Part shown: positions 50,332 to 57,566 of the stretch, in pieces
Layout of the letters: each line of letters starts with the position of its first letter
Numbering within the stretch: position 1 is the stretch's first letter
Assembly: GCA_025055575.1 (NCBI GenBank)
Contig: JANWWP010000038.1
Coordinates: 1-64,000, forward strand
Length of the DNA stretch: 64,000 nt
Direction: 5' to 3'
From: Flavobacteriales bacterium
Lineage (GTDB): Bacteria > Bacteroidota > Bacteroidia > CAIKAF01
Position numbers and translations under genes: made by a program
The notes under the pieces: model-generated
Databases searched by the model: none
What the model was told of the DNA's origin: nothing
What the model saw: only the letters and a program-made list of their open reading frames with translations

Positions 50332-50339
50332 TAATTTTG
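50332..50339 (+). promoter_or_regulatory. Bacteroidota -7 box for nadC
   Basis: TAATTTTG with only 6 bp before the nadC ATG, another leaderless-type arrangement. Confidence 0.55.
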
Positions 50340-50345
50340 TAATTT

Positions 50346-51179
50346 ATGAATTTGGAAGATTTTTTAAGGTTGTCTTTGGCTGAAGATATTGGAAGCGGGG
50401 ATTGTACCACATGGGCCACCGTAAGCGCGCGGAAAAAAGCAAAAGCCCATTTATTGTTCAAGGAGGACGGCGTCGCAGCTGGTATGGCGATTGCCCGTCA
50501 ATTGTGCCATTTGCATGATCCCGCTCTCCAGTTTAAGGCACGTGTTCAGGACGGGGAAGAGGTGGAAGCCGGCTCGGTGGGATTCGAATTGACAGGGCCC
50601 GCACGAAGTGTCCTGACTGTGGAGCGCACACTGCTGAATATCCTTCAAAGGATGAGCGGTATTGCCACCAAAACCCGGCGGATGTCCAAAATAATAGAGC
50701 CTACAGGATGCAAACTCTTGGACACACGAAAAACCACTCCCCTCAATCGCCTCCTGGAAAAAGAGGCGGTGCGCATCGGCGGTGGCTACAACCACCGTTG
50801 GGGGCTCTATGATATGATGCTCATAAAAGACAACCATATTGCTGCCAGCGGGGGGATCACTTCGGCCATTCAAAAAGCCCTCAGGTATCAGAAACGCCAC
50901 CGACTCCAGCTTCCCATCGAAATAGAGGTGCGCAACCTGATGGAGCTCGAAGAAGTGTTGGCCTGTGGTCAGGTTCATCGTATTATGCTGGACAACTTTT
51001 CCCCTGCCCAACTTGAGAAAGCCGTGCAGCGTATTGGCGGCCTTTTTGAAACGGAGGCTTCGGGGGGCATTGATGAACATAACATATTGGAATATGCCCT
51101 CACCGGGGTGCATTATGTCTCCTCTGGAGCGCTTACCCACAGTGTGCGCAGTCTGGACATTAGTCTTAAGATCCGCTAA
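50346..51179 (+). CDS. nadC: Nicotinate-nucleotide pyrophosphorylase (quinolinate phosphoribosyltransferase)
   Basis: 277 aa. Substrate-binding residues are visible in LAEDIGSGDCTTWA, LNILQRMSGIAT, LLDTRKTTPLNRLLEKEAV, GGGYNHRWGLYDM and LIKDNHI, and the C-terminal barrel in EASGGIDEHNI. NadC converts quinolinate and PRPP to nicotinate mononucleotide in de novo NAD synthesis. nadA and nadB are not in the window. Two bases separate it from the yihY-like gene. Confidence 0.95.
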   Translation: MNLEDFLRLSLAEDIGSGDCTTWATVSARKKAKAHLLFKEDGVAAGMAIARQLCHLHDPALQFKARVQDGEEVEAGSVGFELTGPARSVLTVERTLLNILQRMSGIATKTRRMSKIIEPTGCKLLDTRKTTPLNRLLEKEAVRIGGGYNHRWGLYDMMLIKDNHIAASGGITSAIQKALRYQKRHRLQLPIEIEVRNLMELEEVLACGQVHRIMLDNFSPAQLEKAVQRIGGLFETEASGGIDEHNILEYALTGVHYVSSGALTHSVRSLDISLKIR

Positions 51180-51181
51180 TT

Positions 51182-52162
51182 ATGGCTACCAAATGGCGTC
51201 GCATAGGCCGGATTCTTCTGACCTTGCCGCCTCTGGCCAAAGTCCATAAATTTTTAAAAAGCCATTCTCTTCCGGGTTTTGAAGGCCTCAGCATGTGGGA
51301 AGTGGCCCGAATTTTAATCTCAGGGTTGCTCAAAAGCTCTATTACCGATCGGGCCGCGGTAATGACTTTCAAGCTCACCATGGCGCTGTTTCCAGCTTTG
51401 TTATTTTTTACGGCGCTTGTGCCCTTTGTTCCGATTCCCAAATTAGAAGCTTTAGTTCTAAAAAGTTTCGGAAATGTCATGCCGGGGCAGTTTTCCTTAT
51501 TGCTTCAGGAAGCCTTGGTTTCCCTTGTTAAAAACCAAAGCACATCCTTGCTGTCTTTCAGCCTCCTGGCGGCCTTATTTTTTGGTTCCAACAGCCTTCT
51601 TAGCCTCATGGAGGCCATGAATAAAAGCGCTTTCATTCGCGAAACCCGACCTCGGTGGAAGCAGCGGATCCTGGCCTTGGCTCTTCTGATTCTGATTTTT
51701 CTTATGACTTTACTGGCCGTGAGCCTCACGTACGGAACTTCTGAATTTCTTCGATTTCTCAGGCGTCGTCATATTCTTGGATTCTCCAGCATCAAAGCGA
51801 TTATTTATGGAATACAATTGATACTTTTATATGTGCAGCTATTTGCTACCATTAGTTTAATATATTTAACAGCTCCGGCCCGACGTGTTACACGTCGTTT
51901 CTTTTCCCCTGGGGCTGTGGTGGCTTCTAATGTGTGTTTTTTGGCATCACTTGCTCTATCTTATTTCTTTAATAACTTCGGAAGTTATAATAAAATTTAT
52001 GGCACCATTGGTTCCATTCCCGTTGTGCTGCTTTGGATTTATGTTAATTGTCTGGTGCTGCTGGTGGGATTTGAACTCAATGCCAGCATCAAAGTGGGAA
52101 AGATGGATGCGCGGAATGTTACTTTAAAACCGCCGCCCCCGAAAAATGCAATAATAAAATAA
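51182..52162 (+). CDS. YihY/BrkB family inner membrane protein
   Basis: 326 aa with six membrane helices. Family segments: AVMTFKLTMALFPALLFFTALVPF, SLLAALFFGSNSLLSLMEAMNKSA, LTAPARRVTRRFFSPGAVVA and the closing YNKIYGTIGSIPVVLLWIYVN, VLLVGFELNAS. Function poorly understood (formerly misnamed RNase BN). It forms a two-gene unit with nadC. Its last 44 bp overlap the 3' end of uppP on the opposite strand. Confidence 0.88.
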   Translation: MATKWRRIGRILLTLPPLAKVHKFLKSHSLPGFEGLSMWEVARILISGLLKSSITDRAAVMTFKLTMALFPALLFFTALVPFVPIPKLEALVLKSFGNVMPGQFSLLLQEALVSLVKNQSTSLLSFSLLAALFFGSNSLLSLMEAMNKSAFIRETRPRWKQRILALALLILIFLMTLLAVSLTYGTSEFLRFLRRRHILGFSSIKAIIYGIQLILLYVQLFATISLIYLTAPARRVTRRFFSPGAVVASNVCFLASLALSYFFNNFGSYNKIYGTIGSIPVVLLWIYVNCLVLLVGFELNASIKVGKMDARNVTLKPPPPKNAIIK

Positions 52163-52925
52163 CGCCGCCCAAAATCAAGCGATACCAGCCAAATAGGCGG
52201 AATCCATGTTTCTGAAGAAATTGGACAAAAAACTTCATGGCAGCCATAGCCACCAGAAAGGCGGTGATATTACCCGCCAGGAAAATGCCCAGGATCTGAG
52301 TGTTTTTTGTGATTTCAGGAGAAATTTTTAAAAATTGGTATCCTTTGTACAAGGTGGCCGCCGCCATCGTTGGCACGGCCAGAAAAAATGAAAATTCTGC
52401 CGCACGGTGCCGTCCCAGGCCCTGTTGCAGTCCGCCAATGATGGAAGCTGCGCTTCGGCTGACGCCAGGTACCAGGGCCAGGCATTGCCACAAGCCAATA
52501 ATCAAAGCTTGAAGAAAACTTGGAGAAGGGTCCTCGCTTCGGTGATTTTCTTCTGGAAAAATTTTATCAATAAATAAGAACACGAGACCTCCGATAAAGA
52601 GCATGACCGCAACTGTGAGCGGACTTTCCAAGAGTTGGTCAATGTAGTCGGACAACAATTTCCCCAGAATCAGGGCCGGAATGACGCCCACGGCCAAAGT
52701 CAAGTAGAAACGCCAGGGATCCCGGCGCAGGAATTTTTTATGGTAGAGCGCCACAACGGCCAATATGGCTCCCAGTTGCACGGCCACCTCAAAAAATTTG
52801 GTGAAAGGATCGTCAGCAATGCCCAGCGCTGCGCTCACCAGAATCATGTGGCCCGTGGAGGAAACCGGTAAAAATTCGGTGAGGCCTTCTACGATGGCCA
52901 GCAAAATGGCTTCCCAAAGGCTCAT
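52119..52925 (-). CDS. uppP: Undecaprenyl-diphosphate phosphatase UppP (BacA)
   Basis: 268 aa from the ATG at 52925. Catalytic motifs VEGLTEFLPVSSTGHMIL and LVPGVSRSAASIIGGL on a multi-helix membrane protein. It dephosphorylates undecaprenyl diphosphate to recycle the lipid carrier for peptidoglycan and O-antigen. Its ATG overlaps the stop of the DUF3098 gene (ATGA), completing the ftsX-DUF3098-uppP cluster known from Bacteroidota. Confidence 0.95.
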   Translation of the reverse strand: MSLWEAILLAIVEGLTEFLPVSSTGHMILVSAALGIADDPFTKFFEVAVQLGAILAVVALYHKKFLRRDPWRFYLTLAVGVIPALILGKLLSDYIDQLLESPLTVAVMLFIGGLVFLFIDKIFPEENHRSEDPSPSFLQALIIGLWQCLALVPGVSRSAASIIGGLQQGLGRHRAAEFSFFLAVPTMAAATLYKGYQFLKISPEITKNTQILGIFLAGNITAFLVAMAAMKFFVQFLQKHGFRLFGWYRLILGGVILLLHFSGAAVLK

Positions 52926-53191
52926 GAAGACTTTCTGGATGATCGCCAAAGAATGCCCGCAATTCCAGTCACAAAACCAATGAGAACCAGAATTGGCGCC
53001 ACCGTGATGCGGCGTGCGCTGAATACCTCAGGATTAAAAGTTTCAGGGTCTTCGGAAGCCCCTCCGGCCATTAAAATAAAACCTAGGGTGGTAATGACCA
53101 GTCCGAGGAGGATGACGGCCCACGAAGTCCTGTTCAGGGACGAAGAGGAATTGTCGGATGCGTTGTGGGGAGTAGGATGATCCGTATTCAC
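52922..53191 (-). CDS. DUF3098 small membrane protein
   Basis: 89 aa. Two membrane helices (about 25-43 and 65-82) around a short periplasmic loop GGASEDPETFNPEVFSARRI, the conserved core of DUF3098. A Ser/Asn-rich N-terminal tail of about 20 residues precedes it. The family is restricted to Bacteroidota and nearly always lies between ftsX and uppP, as here, so a link to division or wall assembly is likely. Function unknown. Confidence 0.88.
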   Translation of the reverse strand: MNTDHPTPHNASDNSSSSLNRTSWAVILLGLVITTLGFILMAGGASEDPETFNPEVFSARRITVAPILVLIGFVTGIAGILWRSSRKSS

Positions 53192-53200
53192 CGGACAAAC

Positions 53201-54052
53201 TTAATACAGACTGCCCATTTCCGTTTTCAGCAAGCGGTTCACGATCTGCCAGGCGGCCAACGTATTCACTAGGACGCCTAGCACAATCAGGAGGCCGCCG
53301 ATGGCTGCGATCATAGCCGGAGGCACCACAGCCCACACGTCCGGGAATAAACTTTCGGCTTGCAAGGCAGGCAACACCAAGGCCATGGCAGCCAAAAGGC
53401 CACTGATGAGGCCTGTGATGAGCGCTCTGGACAGGAAAGGACGCCGGATAAAGGCAGGATGCGCCCCCACCAGTTGCATGGTTTTGATGGTCAGACGGCG
53501 GGCATATACAGCCAGGCGGATGGAATTGCTCAGCAATGTGAGCATCACAAGGAGCTGCACTAATGCAAAACCGCCTAAAGCCAAGGAAAGCCTGTATATA
53601 TTTCGGTTGATGGCCTGCACCAGTTCCCGCTTTCGAATGATTTCCAGAATGTAGCCACCGAATTTTTTTTCTAATTCCTTTTCAATGAGGGCCATTTTTG
53701 CATTATCCACATAGTTTTCTTTCAAAAATATGCGCACCGATTGTGGCAACGGGTTGATTTCAATAATTTCTGAAAAATCGTCCCCCGTCATTTTTAAATA
53801 ATCTTCCTTCGCCTGGTCTTTTGAGATGAATTTCGCTTCACGGGTCCAATCCTGTTGGCGAAGGTATTTCAGTAAAGCTTCGAGGGAATCCGCCGGGATT
53901 TCGTCTTTCAGGTGTACATCGATGCTTAGAGATGACCTGATGTAGGAAGCCTGAAACCGGGCTGTGCCCAGCAAAAGCAATACCAACCCCACGCCCCATA
54001 ATGCCAGGGCTGTTCCCATCACCGTGGCCACATCTGTGATTCGCAACCGCAT
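53201..54052 (-). CDS. ftsX: Cell division protein FtsX
   Basis: 283 aa. N-terminal membrane helix, an extracytoplasmic domain at about 42-150 (SIDVHLKDEIPADSLEALLKYLRQ; IEINPLPQSVRIFL) and three C-terminal helices of the FtsX permease domain. FtsX forms an ABC-type complex with FtsE and activates wall hydrolases at the septum. ftsE is not adjacent, as in other Bacteroidota. A TACATTTG box sits 10 bp upstream; DUF3098 follows after 9 bp. Confidence 0.9.
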   Translation of the reverse strand: MRLRITDVATVMGTALALWGVGLVLLLLGTARFQASYIRSSLSIDVHLKDEIPADSLEALLKYLRQQDWTREAKFISKDQAKEDYLKMTGDDFSEIIEINPLPQSVRIFLKENYVDNAKMALIEKELEKKFGGYILEIIRKRELVQAINRNIYRLSLALGGFALVQLLVMLTLLSNSIRLAVYARRLTIKTMQLVGAHPAFIRRPFLSRALITGLISGLLAAMALVLPALQAESLFPDVWAVVPPAMIAAIGGLLIVLGVLVNTLAAWQIVNRLLKTEMGSLY

Positions 54053-54062
54053 GGTGTGGGCT

Positions 54063-54070
54063 CAAATGTA
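54063..54070 (-). promoter_or_regulatory. Bacteroidota -7 box for ftsX-DUF3098-uppP
   Basis: TACATTTG on the minus strand, exact TAnnTTTG match, 10 bp upstream of the ftsX ATG. The 200-bp gap from here to the tRNA promoter shows nothing else I can name. Confidence 0.5.
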
Positions 54071-54273
54071 AAAGAGCTCCGAAGGTTTTTCAGTAATTAG
54101 AAGGGTATTTTATAAACAGGAACCCGGGTATATATAACAAAGCAGCTCATTATTATTAAAATACCTAATCCCAGCTTCCAAGCCTTCTCCTTTTTGCGGA
54201 TGCAAAAGTTTTCTCAAAGGTGGTCATACTTCAAACCCTCCGAAGATTTGCCCAAAATCCCGCTCCTTGTTAC

Positions 54274-54281
54274 TACTTTTG
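54274..54281 (+). promoter_or_regulatory. Bacteroidota -7 box for the CAT-anticodon tRNA
   Basis: TACTTTTG, 9 bp before the mature tRNA 5' end; a TTTG at 54247-54250 may be the -33 element, with a 23-bp spacer. Confidence 0.55.
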
Positions 54282-54290
54282 CCACTCCCC

Positions 54291-54364
54291 GGGCCCTTAG
54301 CTCAGCTGGTCAGAGCACCTGACTCATAATCAGGGGGTCGTTGGTTCAAGCCCAACAGGGCCCA
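54291..54364 (+). tRNA. tRNA with CAT anticodon (tRNA-Ile2 or elongator tRNA-Met)
   Basis: 74 nt. Acceptor GGGCCCT pairs with AGGGCCC, discriminator A; D arm AGCTCAGCTGGTCAGAGC; anticodon CAT at 54325-54327 in loop CTCATAA; T arm TTGGTTCAAGCCCAA. The GGGCCCTTAGCTCAG start is closer to bacterial tRNA-Ile2, in which TilS converts C34 to lysidine, than to E. coli elongator tRNA-Met, but the identity is not certain. It is not an initiator, because its acceptor closes with a G-C pair. Confidence 0.93.
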
Positions 54365-54397
54365 CTTGGTTCAATTCGAAAAAAACTCTGCCTTTAT

Positions 54398-55186
54398 TTA
54401 GGATTGCAGCGTTTTAAGATCCTTCTTGAAGGTGTCCGTCCAGTAGCTTCCGGCATATTTTGCATTCAGTTGGGTCAGGTCAGGAAAATCTTTCAAAATT
54501 TTTAAAATGGCTTTCAAAGAATAATCGCCAGGGCTTGAAATCAGCCATTTTTCCATAACCGCCTCAATGAGTTGGAAATCTTCTGGATAATCCAGCGTGA
54601 GCCGCACGGTCTTGCTCAGATCTTCACCCGTTTCATACCACATATTGCACAGAGCAAATCTTTCGGGTTGGTCCCAGATGAACGGGGTGCAATGTTCCCT
54701 TTGAAAAGGTTTTGAGGCTTCTTTCCAAGCTGTTTCCAGCGCATTCATGTCCACCACTTCCACGTCCATGCCATCGGGCCAGGAAGCCGGGTGTAGGTTA
54801 CTCACATAATCAAATTCATTATGGCGGTAAATGGCCACGGCTTTTTCCACGATGGCCGGATCCATGAGCGGACAATCCGAAGGCACTTTAATGACAGCCT
54901 CCGCTTTAAAATGAAGGCCGGCCTGGAAATGACGGTCCAGCAGATCGTTTTCAGATCCCCGAAAACAGGCCACGCCTTCCTTGTAACACAACCGTTCAAT
55001 ACCGTCATCTTCAGGCTTCTCTGTGGTAATTACTGCAAGGGTTTGGATAGAATGAAGGTTTTTTAAGCGCTCTAACATCCAGCTCAGAATTGGCCGGCCG
55101 GCCACTTCCTTCAGGACTTTCCCAGGCAGCCGGGTGCTTCCGGTGCGGGCTTGCACCAACAGCGCCACGGATTGGTGCGTTTTCAT
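54398..55186 (-). CDS. SpsF-like nucleotidyltransferase (CMP-sugar synthetase type)
   Basis: 262 aa. LLVQARTGSTRLPGKVLKEVAGRPIL is the nucleotide-binding start of the SpsF/CMP-KDO-synthetase-like family; VIKVPSDCPLMDP and EFDYVSNLHPASWPDGMDVEVV complete the active site. Members activate or transfer acidic or amino sugars for surface glycans. It overlaps the stop of the universal stress gene by 4 bp (ATGA), so translation is coupled, though the functional link is not obvious. Confidence 0.82.
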   Translation of the reverse strand: MKTHQSVALLVQARTGSTRLPGKVLKEVAGRPILSWMLERLKNLHSIQTLAVITTEKPEDDGIERLCYKEGVACFRGSENDLLDRHFQAGLHFKAEAVIKVPSDCPLMDPAIVEKAVAIYRHNEFDYVSNLHPASWPDGMDVEVVDMNALETAWKEASKPFQREHCTPFIWDQPERFALCNMWYETGEDLSKTVRLTLDYPEDFQLIEAVMEKWLISSPGDYSLKAILKILKDFPDLTQLNAKYAGSYWTDTFKKDLKTLQS

Positions 55187-56055
55187 GAACCCCTCTTTAA
55201 GAGGTCAGTGCGCACAGAGAGTACTGGAATTTTGGTATGAAAGGCCACCGATGCCGTCTCGGAGCGGCTGATCAGTTTGTCCAGCCAGTTGCGGTGTCTG
55301 TGAAACATGACGAGCAATGCAGGTTTCAGTCGGGACAATTCCTTTTCCAAACCTTCAATGAGCTGGTTGTCTTCTTTGGTTTTGACAATATGAAATGTGA
55401 AAGCGGAAGGATCCACGTTTTTCTCGATCTTGGATGTAAGGCGGCCGACCACTTCGGCCGATGGCACCACTTTTTGAGGGAACACCGGATGCACATGCAC
55501 AATATGGTAATGGGCCTGAAGAGGCGCCAATAGGTGGTGGACAAACGCCACTTCTTTGTCTGTATTCACCAGTTCTGTGGCCAGGGCCACCGTTTTCAGA
55601 GCTCTGAGCTTGTGCTTAAGGGGGACGGTGAGCACCGGGCAGGGGGCTTCTTCCATCACTTTCAGCGTGGTGCTTCCCATCAGGATGCGCCGGATATTAG
55701 ATTCCCCGGTGGTCCCCATAATTATGACATCCGCTTTACCTTTTTTGGCAGCCTCCAAAATAGCCTGCGCCGCTTGGGAAGTGTCTTCAAAATGAAAGCT
55801 GATCCCGGGCGGTAGTTCGCGCGGTTCCGTTTGCGACCGGGACACAAATTGTTTCATTTCGGATAAAATTTTATTTTTCTGTTCCTGAAGGGAAGGGATT
55901 TTCACTCCGGAAAAAACATACCTCGGGGCATGTACCAGTGGGCTGCAATACATGAATTCGAGTTCAAGCCCCTCCATCTGCCGGGATAGGTAAAGTCCGA
56001 ATTTAACGGCCGAACGGCTTCCCGCCGAAAAATCAAAAGGTACAATGGCCTTCAT
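55183..56055 (-). CDS. Universal stress protein with two UspA domains
   Basis: 290 aa. Domain 1 (about 1-147) has the ATP-binding pattern G-x2-G-x9-G-S/T in MGTTGESNIRRILMGSTT followed by CPVLTVP. Domain 2 (about 152-288) ends VMFHRHRNWLDKLISRSETASVAFHTKIPVLSV, where the glycine pattern is lost, so only the first half is likely to bind ATP. Tandem USPs are common in Bacteroidota. TAAATTTG lies 80 bp upstream; co-translated with the SpsF-like gene. Confidence 0.88.
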   Translation of the reverse strand: MKAIVPFDFSAGSRSAVKFGLYLSRQMEGLELEFMYCSPLVHAPRYVFSGVKIPSLQEQKNKILSEMKQFVSRSQTEPRELPPGISFHFEDTSQAAQAILEAAKKGKADVIIMGTTGESNIRRILMGSTTLKVMEEAPCPVLTVPLKHKLRALKTVALATELVNTDKEVAFVHHLLAPLQAHYHIVHVHPVFPQKVVPSAEVVGRLTSKIEKNVDPSAFTFHIVKTKEDNQLIEGLEKELSRLKPALLVMFHRHRNWLDKLISRSETASVAFHTKIPVLSVRTDLLKRGS

Positions 56056-56135
56056 GGATTAAGTTTAGAATGAAAGGTCAGTAATTGAATTTTTAAAAAA
56101 TTTTTTCTGGACGAAGAAGCACTTTCATTACGGAG

Positions 56136-56143
56136 CAAATTTA
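56136..56143 (-). promoter_or_regulatory. Bacteroidota -7 box for the universal stress operon
   Basis: TAAATTTG on the minus strand, exact TAnnTTTG match, 80 bp before the start, implying a longer leader than its neighbours. Confidence 0.4.
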
Positions 56144-56182
56144 ATGCCGAGTTCAGAAAAGAATGAAAAAAAAATTTAAATT

Positions 56183-56929
56183 TTAGCTTCGAAAGAGGGG
56201 GGACAGCTCCGCAAGGAAATCCGGATTTTTTTCCAATGCGGTTCCTACCACCACAATGTCCGCTCCGGCATGTAAAATATCTCGGGCGCTTTGGGCATCC
56301 TGAATGCCTCCTCCCACTATCAAGGGCACATTTATAGCCTGTTTCACGCTGCTGACCATCCGGAGGTCCACGGTTTTGCGAGCCCCGCTTCCGCCATCCA
56401 AATAGATGAGCCTGAGGCCCAGCATCTCCCCGGCCAGAGCCGTAATGGCTGCCAGTTCGGGCTTATCGTGGGGCAAGGGCAGGGTTTGGCTGATGTAGCT
56501 TGCTGTGGTCATATTTCCGCAATCCACCAGGATGTATCCGGTGGGGATGACCTCTATTTTAATTTTTTTTAAGACAGGTGCTGCCTCTACGTGCCGCCCG
56601 ATGAGCAGGTCGGGATTCCGGCCTGAAATGAGGGAAAGGAAAAGAAGGGCATCGGCTGCTTTGCAGATTTGAGCAGGATTTCCGGGAAAAATAATAACGG
56701 GAACAGAACTGAGGGACTTAATTTGACGTACCAGAGTTTCCGTTTCTCCTGAAGTGAGGAGGCTTCCTCCTACAAAAAAATAGCCTGCGCCGGCCTGTTC
56801 AGCCCTGTATAAAAAAGAAGCTAAATCCGGCGGTGTTTTATCAGGATCGATCAGGATGGCCAGCTTTTTTTTTCCTTCGCAGGCCGCATTTACTATTTTT
56901 TCATACACATTGGCCTTTCTGAGATTCAC
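56183..56929 (-). CDS. Geranylgeranylglyceryl phosphate synthase family protein
   Basis: 248 aa from a GTG that overlaps the upstream stop (GTGA); the frame stays open to 57007, but the family begins here. TIM barrel with LAILIDPDKTPPDLASF, YFFVGGSLLTSGETE, VIIFPGNPAQICKAADALLFLSLISGRNPDLLIG, EVIPTGYILVD, YLDGGSGA and LIVGGGIQDA. Group II GGGPS/PcrB enzymes of Bacteroidota join polyprenyl diphosphate to sn-glycerol-1-phosphate, an archaeal-type ether-lipid step. Second gene after the PPTase. Confidence 0.92.
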   Translation of the reverse strand: MNLRKANVYEKIVNAACEGKKKLAILIDPDKTPPDLASFLYRAEQAGAGYFFVGGSLLTSGETETLVRQIKSLSSVPVIIFPGNPAQICKAADALLFLSLISGRNPDLLIGRHVEAAPVLKKIKIEVIPTGYILVDCGNMTTASYISQTLPLPHDKPELAAITALAGEMLGLRLIYLDGGSGARKTVDLRMVSSVKQAINVPLIVGGGIQDAQSARDILHAGADIVVVGTALEKNPDFLAELSPLFRS

Positions 56930-57540
56930 GCTGTCAAGGCAAGATGATATTCCCCGTTGCAAAAATGCATCACGGTGTGGCAAAAGATGCTGTTCTGATG
57001 CGTACAAAGTATTTTTAGTGCCTGATTATGAAAAAGTTCAGGCCTGCTCAATACAATACCTTCCGAGTAATTCACCGGGTGGGGCGCCGCTTTTAAAACG
57101 GCTTCTTTGATTGTCCATGCCTTTAAGAGAAAATATCTACGCGCAGGGTCATCCGGCAGGGTTTTTATACCCTGTAACTGATCTTGACTGAGAAAATGGC
57201 TTCCTGCTTTGAGAATTCTATTGTCCGTTTTTTGAATGTCAATACCTCCGGGATGAGATCCGATCCAAGCTGCCGCCGCCTCTCCACTGTGGGATAACGA
57301 TATTTTTTCAATACGGCCAACGATAAAGGGTTTTTTTTCATCGTTATACTGCACTATGCAATAAAAGCCCATCAGTTTCCATAACAAGAATCTGGAAATG
57401 ACAAATGAGAACATGCGTCGATCGTTGGCCCCGGTCGGAAGGGCGGTGAAGAGGGCGGGGTGTGTCTTACGAGCCCAATCAAGGATGTATTTTTTTTCCG
57501 CCCTTGCCCTCACGACACCCGTCAAAATAATGTTATGCAT
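56926..57540 (-). CDS. 4'-phosphopantetheinyl transferase superfamily protein
   Basis: 204 aa from the ATG at 57540; an open frame beyond it runs into the divergent gene. Mg and CoA motifs of Sfp/HetI-type PPTases: ISLSHSG, GGIDIQKTD and RYFLLKAWTIKEAVLKA. It activates acyl or peptidyl carrier proteins with phosphopantetheine. Co-translated with the GGGP synthase. The Bacteroidota pattern is ACP activation for fatty acid or secondary metabolite synthesis; its partner is not in the window. Confidence 0.88.
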   Translation of the reverse strand: MHNIILTGVVRARAEKKYILDWARKTHPALFTALPTGANDRRMFSFVISRFLLWKLMGFYCIVQYNDEKKPFIVGRIEKISLSHSGEAAAAWIGSHPGGIDIQKTDNRILKAGSHFLSQDQLQGIKTLPDDPARRYFLLKAWTIKEAVLKAAPHPVNYSEGIVLSRPELFHNQALKILCTHQNSIFCHTVMHFCNGEYHLALTA

Positions 57541-57543
57541 GCC

Positions 57544-57551
57544 TATATTTG
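57544..57551 (+). promoter_or_regulatory. Bacteroidota -7 box for the glycine-rich T9SS gene
   Basis: TATATTTG, exact TAnnTTTG match, 15 bp before the ATG at 57567 and 3 bp past the start codon of the divergent PPTase gene. A TTG at 57549 inside the box is therefore an unlikely start. Confidence 0.5.
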
Positions 57552-57566
57552 TTCGGTAAACCTCAC

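Noticed and set aside
57541-57566. TTG at 57549 as start of the first glycine-rich giant
   Set aside because: It lies inside the TATATTTG box, and an ATG follows 18 bp later in frame.
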